A stretch of DNA of 64,000 bases from Klebsiella pneumoniae (GTDB lineage: Bacteria; Pseudomonadota; Gammaproteobacteria; Enterobacterales; Enterobacteriaceae): NCBI RefSeq assembly GCF_000742135.1, contig NZ_KN046818.1, positions 930,841-994,840 of the forward strand. Reading direction: 5' to 3'. Below, piece by piece: positions 42,491 through 51,433 of the stretch; position 1 is the stretch's first letter, and each line of letters opens with the position of its first letter. Under the pieces are notes generated by a model. It made no database searches. It saw only the letters and a program-made list of their open reading frames with translations, and was not told where the DNA came from. The position numbers and the translations under genes were made by a program.

Positions 42491-42790
42491 ATTTCTCCCG
42501 CCTGGTGTTTCCCTTATATTTGTCCGGTTTTTACTCCTGCAATAATTAATTTCTGATAAAGATCGCATATTAGTTTTTGTTGTTAAAACCCCCTGCTTTT
42601 ATTCCATAATATTTACTTGTCATAAATCTGAAATACTACTGAAATATTAATGTCATTTGCACGTCATAAATAAAGCGCATCTTACTGATGGGAATTTGTT
42701 GCCAGGCTCATGCTGTAAAATATATCTCTGGATCAGCATGTTAACTTCGTGTATTAATTATGATGATTTTATTGCACGGGAAGCGTAGCT
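42491..42790. other. 300-bp A+T-rich leader upstream of the small gene pair
   Basis: No gene is supported. The region is clearly richer in A+T than its surroundings, which suggests acquired DNA or H-NS binding. A possible promoter is TTGCCA (42699-42704), a 16-base spacer and TATATC (42721-42726), 65 bp before the first small gene. Confidence 0.5.
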
Positions 42791-43048
42791 ATGACCACAG
42801 TGGTTTTGAATGTAAAAATTGACGCAGAGCTAAAAGAAAAGTTGCGTCATTTTGCGGAAGTTAATAACGAGAACCTGGGAACGGCAACGGAAAAGCTGCT
42901 GCAGCTGGCTTTTCAGCTGGAGGAGTCAGCAGGTGAGGCGGGGGTGACGGAAGAGGACATTGACAGCCAGCATACCGAAGAGGAAGCGACGCCACTTACC
43001 CCTAAAGAAATCAAAGCATTAAGAAAACTTCTGAAGAAGAAAAAATGA
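42791..43048 (+). CDS. Small putative ribbon-helix-helix protein (first gene of a pair)
   Basis: An 85-aa protein. The first 45 residues (MTTVVLNVKIDAELKEKLRH and an amphipathic helix pair) look like a ribbon-helix-helix fold: a short beta-strand followed by two helices. An acidic linker and a Lys-rich end (LRKLLKKKK) follow. I do not recognise the family. Its stop overlaps the next start by ATGA, and the order small DNA-binding protein then small partner resembles a type II toxin-antitoxin operon. That role is inference only. Confidence 0.65.
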   Translation: MTTVVLNVKIDAELKEKLRHFAEVNNENLGTATEKLLQLAFQLEESAGEAGVTEEDIDSQHTEEEATPLTPKEIKALRKLLKKKK

Positions 43049-43260
43049 AACAACAATTCTCTACAGCCAGCAACTATAGCGAAGCTTGCGATATGTTGCG
43101 CTCAGGATACGTAAAACACGTCCGCCTGAACTGGAATATCGGTAGTGATGAGTTCTTTCGCATTGCTTCCGACTGGTGTGACACCGGCGCTAAAATCAAA
43201 AAAGATGAAGATGGCTTTATTATTTCCCTGAAAGGGTTTCCTATTCCGCGCCAGCATTAA
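43045..43260 (+). CDS. Small hypothetical protein coupled to the preceding gene
   Basis: A 71-aa protein, MKQQFSTASNYSEACDMLRS and onward, ending GFPIPRQH. It has no signal peptide or membrane helix and is not a family I recognise. The ATGA overlap with the upstream gene implies co-translation. It could be a toxin, a DNA mimic or a binding partner. A terminator-like hairpin lies at 43364. Confidence 0.6.
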   Translation: MKQQFSTASNYSEACDMLRSGYVKHVRLNWNIGSDEFFRIASDWCDTGAKIKKDEDGFIISLKGFPIPRQH

Positions 43261-43363
43261 TGAAATTGCCTTCTTTCTGTCATTGGGTTGCCATAACCAG
43301 AGGGCAGGATAGCCAGGCAATTTTATAAAAACATCTCATATACCTCATGGATGAAGGTCATTT

Positions 43364-43396
43364 GACGGGCTGAAGTCAGCCCGTCGCTATTTTCTT
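43364..43396 (+). terminator. Terminator between the small gene pair and the MocR gene
   Basis: GACGGGCTGA / TCAGCCCGTC forms a very tight stem followed by GCTATTTTCTT on the plus strand. Confidence 0.65.
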
Positions 43397-44822
43397 ATAT
43401 TATTTTTCGCAAACGTGTATTTTCCTTCTGTTCAGCAAGGCTTTGCCACAGCGGTTGTAGCGTGGAGAAGGCCCGGCGCAATGCTTCATCCGGCAGCGTA
43501 AACGGCAGACGTAAATAGCGATCGAACGCCCCTTCCAGCCCAAACCGCGTACCGGTGCCGATATGGATCCCCTGGCTTTCCGCACGCGCAGAGAACAGGG
43601 TGGCCAGCATGTCAGGAAGTTCCACCCAAAAAGAGAGCCCACCTTCCGGTGGCGAAAACCGCCAGCGGGGAAAATATTCCGCCATCAGCGTTTCGCACAT
43701 GTCCCGGCGCGCCTTGAGCATATTCCGCCGCGGCGGCAGCAGTGTGGCGGCATTTTCCAGTAGCCAGCTGCAGGCCAGTTGCTCCAGCAGCGGCGTACCC
43801 AAATCCAGCGAATCGCGGGCCTGAATAAGCGAGGCGATGGTCCGCGCGCTGGCGCGGATCCAGCCGATACGTAGTCCCCCCCAGAAGCTTTTCCCGGCCG
43901 AACCAATGGTGAGCACCGCGGCATCGGGATTAAAGCTGGCCAGCGGCGGAGGAGGCGGCGCGTTATACCAAAGGTCGGCCATGGTCTCGTCGATTACCAG
44001 CGTTGTTCGCGTCCTGGTGGCGATGTCCGCGACCCGCTGGCGGGTGGGGGCATCCATACAGCGTCCGGTGGGGTTGTGAAAATCCGGCATCAGCCACGCC
44101 AGCCGCGGCGCAGTCTGCGCAATAGTCGCCGCCAGTCCATCGCAGTCCCATCCCTGCTGCGGAAGCGCGACCCCGACGGGGCGGCAGGAGGCGCCCTGAA
44201 TGGCGCTGATGGCCATCGGATAGGTTGGAGCGTCAATAACCACCCGATCGCCCGGCCCGGTGAACAGGCGCAGGATCAGCGCGAAGGCGCTGAGGGCGCC
44301 GTTGACCACCATCACCTCATCGGGCCGCGTCGGCAGACCGCGTTCGCTGTAGCGCCGGGCAATCGCCTCCCGCAGCACCGGCAGCCCCTGCTGGTCATAG
44401 CCAGTCTGTGCGAGATAGGGCGGCAGCAGGGTCATAGCGTGCTGGAAGGCCTGATGGACCTCCGGCCCGGCGCTGAGGGCGGCGGTAGAGAGATTAAGCG
44501 TAGATGAGATACCGGCAGGCAGAGGAAGATCGGCGGGGCGTTCCGGCAAAACAATGCGTGACCCGCTCCCCTGGCGGCTGTAGAGAAAGCCCTCCTCCCG
44601 CAACTGGCCGAGGGCGCTGGCGATGGTGGTCCGGCTGACGTTCAGGGCCGCCGCCAGCTCGCGCTCGCCGGGCAGGCGCGTTTGCAGCGTCAGGCGACCA
44701 TCAAGGATCAGCAGGCGGAGCGCTTCCGCCAGCTGGCGCCATAGCGGCGTGCGTGAGCTGGTCTCCTGCCAGTTGCCGAGCAGGCGTACCAGCGATTGGG
44801 TTCCAAAGCGTCGGGCTGACAT
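43395..44822 (-). CDS. MocR-type (GntR-aminotransferase) regulator YczR
   Basis: A 475-aa regulator. The N-terminal GntR winged helix includes RLPGERELAAALNVSRTTIA (about residues 52-71). A fold-type I aminotransferase-like domain carries the PLP Lys in IGSAGKSFWGGLRIGWI. The start ATG at 44822 is preferred to a TTG six codons upstream. It is divergent from the YczE membrane gene at 44911. This pairing is known for a large set of bacteria where the regulator is called YczR. Confidence 0.88.
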   Translation of the reverse strand: MSARRFGTQSLVRLLGNWQETSSRTPLWRQLAEALRLLILDGRLTLQTRLPGERELAAALNVSRTTIASALGQLREEGFLYSRQGSGSRIVLPERPADLPLPAGISSTLNLSTAALSAGPEVHQAFQHAMTLLPPYLAQTGYDQQGLPVLREAIARRYSERGLPTRPDEVMVVNGALSAFALILRLFTGPGDRVVIDAPTYPMAISAIQGASCRPVGVALPQQGWDCDGLAATIAQTAPRLAWLMPDFHNPTGRCMDAPTRQRVADIATRTRTTLVIDETMADLWYNAPPPPPLASFNPDAAVLTIGSAGKSFWGGLRIGWIRASARTIASLIQARDSLDLGTPLLEQLACSWLLENAATLLPPRRNMLKARRDMCETLMAEYFPRWRFSPPEGGLSFWVELPDMLATLFSARAESQGIHIGTGTRFGLEGAFDRYLRLPFTLPDEALRRAFSTLQPLWQSLAEQKENTRLRKII

Positions 44823-44910
44823 AGCGATCCACTTTTCCAAAACTGGCCATTAATTATCAGTCCATTTTTGCTGATGATGAGGGCATTCGCAATGATGTTG
44901 AGGAAAAAAT

Positions 44911-45525
44911 ATGCTTCGTCGCCTGCTGCAGTTATATATTGGTCTGGTGCTTTACGGCGTGTCCACGGCGCTCTTCGTGCATGCCAATCTCGGCGCCGAT
45001 CCGTGGGATGTTTTCCATCTCGGGGTGGCTAAACAGCTGGGTATCAGTTTCGGTACGGTGATTATCCTGACCGGCGCGGCGGTACTGCTGCTGTGGATCC
45101 CGATCCGGCAAATGCCGGGGCTCGGTACGGTGAGCAATGTCATCGTGCTGGGACTGGCGGCGGACGCCACGCTGGCCGTCCTGCCGCCGCTGGAGTCGAT
45201 GGTGGCGCGCAGTGCGCTGCTGGTAGGAGCGATTGTGCTGAACGCTATCGCTACCGGAATGTATATTGGCGCGGGCTTTGGCCCCGGGCCGCGCGATGGC
45301 CTGATGACCGGTCTGCATGCTCGCACTGGTTGGTCACTGCGCGGTATCCGGACGGCGATCGAGCTTTCCGTACTGCTGATTGGCTGGCTGCTGGGGGGCA
45401 AATTTGGCGTCGGAACCGTCATCTACGCGCTGTCGATTGGGCCGCTGATCCAGCTGTGCCTACCGTGGTTCAGCCAGCCCCTCAGCCGCAACGCGGTCAG
45501 CCCTCCCCGGGAAATAGTCTCCTGA
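44911..45525 (+). CDS. yczE: YczE/YyaS/YitT family membrane protein
   Basis: A 204-aa inner-membrane protein with about five hydrophobic segments. Characteristic stretches are HANLGADPWDVFHLGVAKQL near the N-terminus and GFGPGPRDGLMTGLHARTGW in the middle. In Bacillus subtilis YczE affects surfactin-type synthesis; its biochemical function is unknown. It is divergent from its likely regulator, and the 88-bp spacer contains related words ACTGGCCAT and CAGTCCAT that could be operator half-sites. Confidence 0.87.
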   Translation: MLRRLLQLYIGLVLYGVSTALFVHANLGADPWDVFHLGVAKQLGISFGTVIILTGAAVLLLWIPIRQMPGLGTVSNVIVLGLAADATLAVLPPLESMVARSALLVGAIVLNAIATGMYIGAGFGPGPRDGLMTGLHARTGWSLRGIRTAIELSVLLIGWLLGGKFGVGTVIYALSIGPLIQLCLPWFSQPLSRNAVSPPREIVS

Positions 45526-45536
45526 ATTAACCCATC

Positions 45537-45564
45537 GCCCTCTTCATCATGGAGAGGGCCTTTC
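45537..45564 (+). terminator. Terminator between yczE and rcnA
   Basis: GCCCTCT / AGAGGGC with a 9-base loop, followed by CTTTC. It lies between convergent genes. Confidence 0.55.
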
Positions 45565-45569
45565 ATCGC

Positions 45570-46409
45570 TTACAGGCCGCTCAGGCCATGAAGCATCATG
45601 TAGATCCCCACCACAATAATCAGTAAGCCTGAGAACCAGGGCGCCTTGCGCGAGAGGTCGTTAAGCCACGGCCAGCGGCGGGTGGCATGTTTAAGGCTCA
45701 GGGCGGCGATGGCCCCGGAAGCCACCAGCGTCAGCGCCAGACCAACGCTAAAGCCCAGCACCAGCGTGGCGCCCAGCGAGAATTTCTTCAGCTGTAAACA
45801 GATAAGCAGCACGGTAATGGACGCCGGGCAGGGGATCAGCCCGCCGGTCAGGCCAAACAGCACGATCTGCCCGGTCGTCACCTGGCGGCCATCAAAGCGC
45901 CGGTTGATCTCCTGAGCATGGGCCCGCTGATGCGCGTCCTGCCACTCCTCCGCCACCAGCGGCGCGGCGGATGAGGACGCATGGTGATGGTCATGGTGAT
46001 GGTCATGGTGGTGATCATGTTCGTGGTGATGATCATGTTCGTGATGGTGATCGTGGTGCGTGTGGGGCTGCGATTCGCGCCAGGTGCGCCAGAGCATCCA
46101 GCAGGCAATCAGCACAATGACAATCCCTGAGACCAGTTGAAACCAGGGTTCAGAGGTCTGCGCGTTCCAGCCGCGGCCAAACCACAGGCCGGCCATGGCG
46201 ATCAGCCAGACCACTGCCGTATGCGAAACCGTGGCCGCCAGCCCCAGCAGTACCGCCTGTTTTAACGTTCCCCGTACCGCCACGATAAAGGCGGCCATCA
46301 TCGTTTTTGAATGGCCCGGTTCAAGGCCGTGCAGGGCACCGAGCAGTATCGCGCTGGGAATAAACAGCCAGGCATTGCCCTGCTGCAGAAGGGAAGTGAA
46401 ATCGTTCAT
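45570..46409 (-). CDS. rcnA: Nickel/cobalt efflux protein RcnA
   Basis: A 279-aa inner-membrane exporter of Ni2+ and Co2+. The metal motif HGLEPGHSK occurs at residues 27-35 and a second membrane half contains GLIPCPASITVL. Between them a cytoplasmic loop (about residues 116-143) has 20 His in 28 positions, interspersed with Asp and Glu, as expected for metal binding. It is divergent from rcnR and has two RcnR-type operators upstream. Confidence 0.95.
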   Translation of the reverse strand: MNDFTSLLQQGNAWLFIPSAILLGALHGLEPGHSKTMMAAFIVAVRGTLKQAVLLGLAATVSHTAVVWLIAMAGLWFGRGWNAQTSEPWFQLVSGIVIVLIACWMLWRTWRESQPHTHHDHHHEHDHHHEHDHHHDHHHDHHHASSSAAPLVAEEWQDAHQRAHAQEINRRFDGRQVTTGQIVLFGLTGGLIPCPASITVLLICLQLKKFSLGATLVLGFSVGLALTLVASGAIAALSLKHATRRWPWLNDLSRKAPWFSGLLIIVVGIYMMLHGLSGL

Positions 46410-46440
46410 ATCGGGATCCTTGCCAAAAGTGCGTTTATCC

Positions 46441-46476
46441 TACTCCCCCCCAGTAGTAAAATACTACCCCCCAGTA
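46441..46476. promoter_or_regulatory. Two RcnR operator sites in the rcnA-rcnR spacer
   Basis: TACT-CCCCCCC-AGTA (46441-46455) and TACT-ACCCCCC-AGTA (46462-46476) both match the known RcnR motif TACT-G6-N-AGTA read on the other strand. They are 21 bp apart, about two helical turns. Confidence 0.85.
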
Positions 46477-46573
46477 GAAAAAGCGGCTGACAAAAGGGAT
46501 CATGGTATGCTGGCAGGCGTTGCTGACCACGCAGGTCGGTAATCCCGGACAGAATGAAACGGTGGATCGTGCA

Positions 46574-46846
46574 ATGTCACATACAGTTCGACACAAAAAG
46601 ATGTTACTGACCCGGCTGAAGAAAATTCAGGGGCAGAGTACCGCGTTAGAGAAAATGCTTAATCGCGAGCATGAGTGCGCTGAAATATTACAGCAGCTGG
46701 CGGCGATCCGCGGCGCGGTCAACGGCATGATGCTGCAGGTTATTCAGGGGCATCTTACCGACCATGTGGTGAAAGAGCCTGACGAGACGCAGCGCGAAGC
46801 GGATCTGGAGACGGTGATGCAGGTGATTAAATCCTATCTGAAGTAG
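46574..46846 (+). CDS. rcnR: Nickel/cobalt-responsive repressor RcnR
   Basis: A 90-aa all-helical CsoR/RcnR-family repressor. Metal ligands known from E. coli RcnR are all at the same positions: His3, Cys35, His60 and His64. The start [20 protein letters not shown] at 46574 is fixed by His3; the longer frame is not used. Ni or Co binding releases the operators and switches on rcnA. Confidence 0.95.
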   Translation: MSHTVRHKKMLLTRLKKIQGQSTALEKMLNREHECAEILQQLAAIRGAVNGMMLQVIQGHLTDHVVKEPDETQREADLETVMQVIKSYLK

Positions 46847-46880
46847 CGCCCCCTGACGTTCCGCTCAAGCCACCCGCCGC

Positions 46881-48439
46881 TTAATGCGCATGGAGGTTAT
46901 GCTCTGCCCACAGAATGAACTGCTCTTTTGGCAGCGCTTTGCTGTAAAGCCACCCCTGGGCGTACTGAACGCCATGCTGGCGCAGCCAGTCGCGCTGGCT
47001 TTCGGTTTCCACCCCTTCGGCGACGGTGGCCAGATTGAGCGCTTTGGCCATTTCAATAATGTGCGGCGTCAGCGGCCGGTACTCGAGGGTATCGACAAAA
47101 GATTTATCGATTTTCAGCGTGTCGACGTCCAGTTTCTGCAGATAGCTCAGGCTGGAGTAGCCGGTGCCAAAGTCATCAATCGAGATCCGATGCCCGGCCT
47201 GACGGTAGTGAGCGATCACCGGCATGGTGGTCTCCGGGTCGACAAACCCGCGCTCGGTGATTTCAAGGATGATCTGTTCGGCGGCGATCCCCCAGTGCTG
47301 CAGCTGATCGTGTAACAACGTCGGTAGGGTGGGCGAGCGTAAATCATCTACCGACAGGTTGATGGATATGTGCACTTCCGGCCGCTGCCGCAGCCAGGGA
47401 CCGAGATCGGTAAAAATTTTCCTGACGATATCTTCCGTCAGCTGCGTAATCAGCCCGGTCTGCTCGGCCAGGGGAATAAAGATATCCGGCGATAAAAAAG
47501 TGCCATCGGGCTGCTGCCAGCGGGCCAGGGCCTCCGCCCCGGCAATTTTCCCGTCCTGCAACGAAATAATCGGCTGATAGTGAACCTGAATCGCTTCGGA
47601 ATTGAGGGCGTCCAGCATGCTGTTGCGCGGTGAGCGCAGGTGCCTTAGCAGACGCAGCAGCAGCCAGGTGGCGAGCAGGCTGGTGAAAATGCCGGCAGGG
47701 AGCCAGAAGAACAGCTGCTGTCGAATGCGCTGCTGCAGCGGCAAGGTTGAAGACCAGGTTACGATGCCAGAGCCCAGCTCGGGAATGCGCTGGATCCGGT
47801 AGACTGTGTTATCCAGAGTAAGCATATCCACATGCGGATCTTTAATGCGTTGCCAGACTTTCGCCGGCAGCGGCTGACTGCTGATCACCATTTTTGGTGG
47901 TCCAGGCCAAACAGCATGGTATGGATCTTCTCTTCGCTGGCGGGAACGACATCAATAAAGGAGACGGGGTCGATCATCACCATGTGCTGCCGGCTGCCCA
48001 TGGCCGTCATCTGATGATCGAGGCCAAGATCGTTAATTGAGGTCAGCCAGGTGCGATAGCCGTCGGGGGCAATGTGGTCCGGCGGGGGGAAGGTGACCGC
48101 GACGCTATGGTCTTCCAGGGAGGAGCATTGCGGCACGGAATCACGCAGCCAGAGCACTTCCTGAATGTAGCGATGGGTATAGGCGATGCGGCGGAGCGTA
48201 AGCAGATGTTCAGGGCTACAGGAGGCGGCGGTGTGTGCGTCAGCCTCTCGTAACGCTTCCCGGGCCTGGTCGGCAACCTGCAGCGTCCGAACGACGATAC
48301 GGTTGGAATAGTCATCCAGTTCACGATAGAACTGCATTTTGGCCTGCCGCGCCGCCTGCCAGATGCTGAGTGAAATGGGCAGGATGATGGCCAGTATCAG
48401 CACTCCTGTAAACAGCGCCATCAGATGCCGGGTCCTCAT
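46881..48439 (-). pseudogene. pdeB: CSS-motif c-di-GMP phosphodiesterase (pdeB/ylaB-like), split by a frameshift
   Basis: Two minus-strand frames encode one protein of about 518 aa. Frame A (48439-47885, 184 aa) has a transmembrane helix and a periplasmic CSS-type sensor with ASCSPEH and PQCSSLE. Frame B (47891-46881, 336 aa) has the second transmembrane helix and an EAL domain. The EAL residues look intact (EALARW, NLSVDDL, EITERG, DDFGTGYSS, EGVET). The break is at a run of five A on the coding strand (CACCAAAAATGG); six A would join the frames. Frame B could be restarted at the ATG overlapping the stop (ATGGTGA), which would release a membrane-bound EAL domain without its full sensor. A real mutation and a homopolymer error are both possible. 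Synteny with ylaC and maa supports pdeB. Confidence 0.8.
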
Positions 48440-48672
48440 GCCTGTGTCCTTATCGTTCGCCGGGTGTCATCAGTATATGCGAAAGATAATTCGGGCGCAG
48501 CGGGAGAAAACGCGTCGTTTGGGGAAAAAGCCGGCATCACAACAGGCTGCGATGCCGGGAGAGAAGGATGATTCCGATGTAGCAGAATAAAAATGAGGGT
48601 GTGAATGCCGGGCAGGGTGTGTTCCGGCATTCAGTCGCAGCATACGCTGCGCAGATGACAGCAATATGTTAG
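48440..48672. repeat. Two ATGCCGG hairpins (REP-like) between the ABC ATPase and pdeB
   Basis: CCGGCATC/GATGCCGG (48531-48538 with 48551-48558) and GAATGCCGG/CCGGCATTC (48603-48611 with 48624-48632) have 12-base loops and share the core ATGCCGG. Paired GC-rich imperfect palindromes like these resemble enterobacterial REP/BIME units and may protect or end the ABC ATPase mRNA. Confidence 0.5.
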
Positions 48673-49782
48673 CTAGTGTGCATCCGGCGCCGGGATATCA
48701 GCGCTGATGCGCAGGTCGTTCTCATCAAACACCATGCAGAAGCGCTCATCGAAAGCCAGCTTAATTTTCTGCCAGGGGCGGAAATGGACGTCGCCGGGCA
48801 GCAGAACCTTGACGTTGTCGTGGCCGTAGCACTGGCCGAACAGATAGGTATTGTTGCCCAGACGCTCCACCACTTCACATTGAAACTCCACCACGGTACC
48901 GGTGGCGACTTCCGGGGTGAGGTGCTCCGGCCGGATCCCCAGCGTCACCGCAGCGCCGGGCTTCAGCGGCTGGGTGGCGATATTCAGGGCCAGCTGATGG
49001 TCCTGCGCGAGGGTGACCGTTAAGCGTTCCGGCTGCCAGTCGCTGACGATAGCCGGCAGAAAGTTCATCTTCGGCGAGCCGATAAAGCCGGCGACGAATT
49101 TGTTGACCGGATTGTAGTACAGCGCCATCGGCGAACCCATTTGTTCGACTTTCCCGTAGTTCATGACCACGATTTTATCGGCCAGCGTCATCGCCTCCAC
49201 CTGATCGTGCGTGACATACACCATAGTGGTCTTCAGCTCCTGGTGCAGACGGGCAATATGCAGGCGCATATCGACGCGCAGCTCCGCATCAAGGTTAGAG
49301 AGCGGCTCATCGAACATAAATACCCGGGGATTACGCACGATCGCCCGGCCAATGGCCACGCGCTGCCGCTGGCCGCCAGAGAGCTGCTTCGGTTTACGAT
49401 CCAGCAGGTGCGAGAGTTGCAGCGTTTTAGCCACCATTTCCACCTGGCGACGGATCTCCGTTTTCGGCACTTTATTCACCTTCAGCCCGTAGCCCATGTT
49501 CTCTGCCACCGTCATGTGCGGATAGAGCGCATAGGACTGGAAGACCATCGCCACGCCGCGGCGGGCGGGCACGACATCATTCATCACCTCATCGCCGATC
49601 AGTACTTCTCCTTCGCTGACCTCTTCCAGCCCGGCAATCATGCGCAGTAGCGTCGATTTTCCACAACCGGAAGGGCCGACGAAGACGGCAAACTCGCCAT
49701 CTTCAATATCGAGATTGACCTGGTGCAGCGTCACCGTGCTGCCGAACCTTTTGGTGACATTCCTCAGTCGTATATTGGACAT
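48673..49782 (-). CDS. ABC transporter ATP-binding protein (MalK/UgpC/MsmX family)
   Basis: A 369-aa sugar-type ABC ATPase. It has Walker [10 protein letters not shown], signature LSGGQRQR, Walker [10 protein letters not shown] and the H-loop VTHDQ. The C-terminal regulatory OB-fold region (about 240-369) contains LGIRPEHL, as in MalK. The start at 49782 is behind GGGGA; the ATG two codons upstream is too close to it. It is divergent from the binding-protein/permease operon and is the only ATPase at the locus, so it should energise that importer. This matches ganK-type genes in pectinolytic enterobacteria. Confidence 0.92.
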   Translation of the reverse strand: MSNIRLRNVTKRFGSTVTLHQVNLDIEDGEFAVFVGPSGCGKSTLLRMIAGLEEVSEGEVLIGDEVMNDVVPARRGVAMVFQSYALYPHMTVAENMGYGLKVNKVPKTEIRRQVEMVAKTLQLSHLLDRKPKQLSGGQRQRVAIGRAIVRNPRVFMFDEPLSNLDAELRVDMRLHIARLHQELKTTMVYVTHDQVEAMTLADKIVVMNYGKVEQMGSPMALYYNPVNKFVAGFIGSPKMNFLPAIVSDWQPERLTVTLAQDHQLALNIATQPLKPGAAVTLGIRPEHLTPEVATGTVVEFQCEVVERLGNNTYLFGQCYGHDNVKVLLPGDVHFRPWQKIKLAFDERFCMVFDENDLRISADIPAPDAH

Positions 49783-50138
49783 CCACATTCCCCGGAGTGA
49801 GTAGCTGTTATTTGCCGTTGGCTTATCGCTATGTTGAGTGTGATTTGTATTACGTGTAACAAATCAGTGTGACGATGTTCAACAGCAGTAAAATCATGCC
49901 CTGACTATAACTTCCGCGGATTTTGCGCCATACAGGGACGTTTCATTTCTGCAAGGATGATCACACAACTGGCAGCTTATGGTAGTTTTATCAACGATCA
50001 AAGCGTAGCGTATAACAAAAGCGCATCAGAACATGTTTTCCATGTAATACGGCAGTTTGAAAAGATTTATTTTTCTAACTGGCAGACGGAATTCAAATAA
50101 AAACCATTAAATTGTTATACCTTCACATGAGGTTGATA
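49783..50138. promoter_or_regulatory. Divergent control region of the galactan transporter genes
   Basis: This 356-bp spacer separates the ATPase from the binding-protein operon. At 49841-49866 lies a 26-bp palindrome (arms TGATTTGT / ACAAATCA, centre ACGT) that contains GTATTACGT. The same word recurs near the porin/regulator pair, so this is the best candidate operator for the LacI-family regulator. GATCACAC near 49958 could be half of a CRP site. Confidence 0.65.
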
Positions 50139-51371
50139 ATGAAAAAGAACACGCTTGCTGCACTGATCCTTACCACCCTGGCGGCGGGGCAACTCGCCAG
50201 CCTGCAGGCGCATGCCGCCGGGCAGCTTAACGTCTGGGAGGACATTAAAAAATCCGCTGGCATCAAAACCGCGGTTAGCGATTTTGAAAAGCAATACAAC
50301 GTGAAGGTCAATCTCCAGGAGATGCCCTACGCCCAGCAACTGGAAAAACTGCGCCTCGACGGCCCGGCGGGCATTGGGCCGGACGTGCTGGTGATCCCGA
50401 ATGACCAGCTCGGCGGCGCCGTGGTTCAGGGACTACTCTCGCCGCTCAGCGTCGATCAGGCGAAACAGGATGCCTTTACGCCAGCCTCCATCAATGCCTT
50501 CCGCATGGACAACGCGCTGTATGGGATCCCGAAGGCGGTGGAAACCCTGGTGCTTATCTACAACAAGGACCTGATCGACAAGCCGCTGGACAGCCTGCAG
50601 GCCTGGCTGGACTACTCGAAAACCCAGCGCGAGCAGAACAAATACGGCCTGCTCGCCAAGTTTGACCAGATCTATTACAGCTGGGGGGCGATTGGCCCGA
50701 TGGGCGGCTATATCTTTGCTAAAAACGACAGCGGCGGCTTTAACCCGCAGCAGGTGGGTCTCAATACCCCCGGCGCCGTGGAAGCCGTCACCTTCCTGAA
50801 AAAATTCTATGCCGAGAAGGTCTTTCCGGCGGGGATCCTCGGCGATAACGGGCTGAATGCCATCGATTCCCTGTTTACCGAGAAAAAAGCGGCGGCGGTG
50901 ATCAACGGCCCCTGGGCCTTCCAGCCGTATGAAGCCGCTGGCATTAACTATGGCGTGGCGCCCCTGCCGACCCTGCCGGACGGCAAGCCGATGAGCTCCT
51001 TCCTCGGCGTCAAAGGCTATGTAGTATCGACCTGGAGTAAAGACAAAGCGCTGGCGCAACAGTTTATCGAGTTCATCAACCAGCCGCAGTATGTGAAAGC
51101 CCGCTATGTCGCCACTGGCGAAATTCCGCCGCTGAAGGCGATGATTGACGATCCGGTGATTAAAAACGACCAAAAGGCCAGCGCCGTCGCCATCCAGTCG
51201 GCGCGAGCGGTGGCGATGCCGGGCATTCCCGAGATGGGGGAAGTGTGGGGGCCGGCCAACGCCGCGCTTGAACTGAGCCTCACCGGTAAGCAGGCGCCGC
51301 AGGCCGCGCTTGATAACGCGGTGAAACAGATCACGATGCAGATCGAAGCGATGCAGGCCAGCAATCAGTAA
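50139..51371 (+). CDS. Extracellular galacto-oligosaccharide-binding protein (MalE-like)
   Basis: A 410-aa periplasmic solute-binding protein. The signal peptide is MKKNTLAALILTTLAAGQLASLQAHA in outline: a Lys-rich start, hydrophobic core and AHAA cleavage. The body follows the SBP family 1 pattern: GQLNVWEDIKK, then DVLVIPNDQLGG, YGIPKAVETLVLIYNKDL and INGPWAFQPYEAAGINYGVA. The start at 50139 is behind GAGG. It should bind beta-1,4-galacto-oligosaccharides, judging from the galactanase and beta-galactosidase encoded downstream. Confidence 0.9.
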   Translation: MKKNTLAALILTTLAAGQLASLQAHAAGQLNVWEDIKKSAGIKTAVSDFEKQYNVKVNLQEMPYAQQLEKLRLDGPAGIGPDVLVIPNDQLGGAVVQGLLSPLSVDQAKQDAFTPASINAFRMDNALYGIPKAVETLVLIYNKDLIDKPLDSLQAWLDYSKTQREQNKYGLLAKFDQIYYSWGAIGPMGGYIFAKNDSGGFNPQQVGLNTPGAVEAVTFLKKFYAEKVFPAGILGDNGLNAIDSLFTEKKAAAVINGPWAFQPYEAAGINYGVAPLPTLPDGKPMSSFLGVKGYVVSTWSKDKALAQQFIEFINQPQYVKARYVATGEIPPLKAMIDDPVIKNDQKASAVAIQSARAVAMPGIPEMGEVWGPANAALELSLTGKQAPQAALDNAVKQITMQIEAMQASNQ

Positions 51372-51396
51372 TTCACCGTCACGTGAAGTCACCGAG

Positions 51397-51417
51397 CGGG
51401 AGGGGGACCTCCCGTTT
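51397..51417 (+). terminator. Intercistronic attenuator after the binding-protein gene
   Basis: CGGGAGG-GGGA-CCTCCCG followed by TTT. A partial terminator here would give more binding protein than permease, as is usual in such operons. Confidence 0.65.
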
Positions 51418-51433
51418 GTAGAAGGAGTCGAGT

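Noticed and set aside
45961-46070. Simple-sequence repeat in rcnA as a sign of phase variation
   Set aside because: The repeated CAT/GTG codons encode the His-rich metal loop expected in RcnA, and the frame is open throughout.
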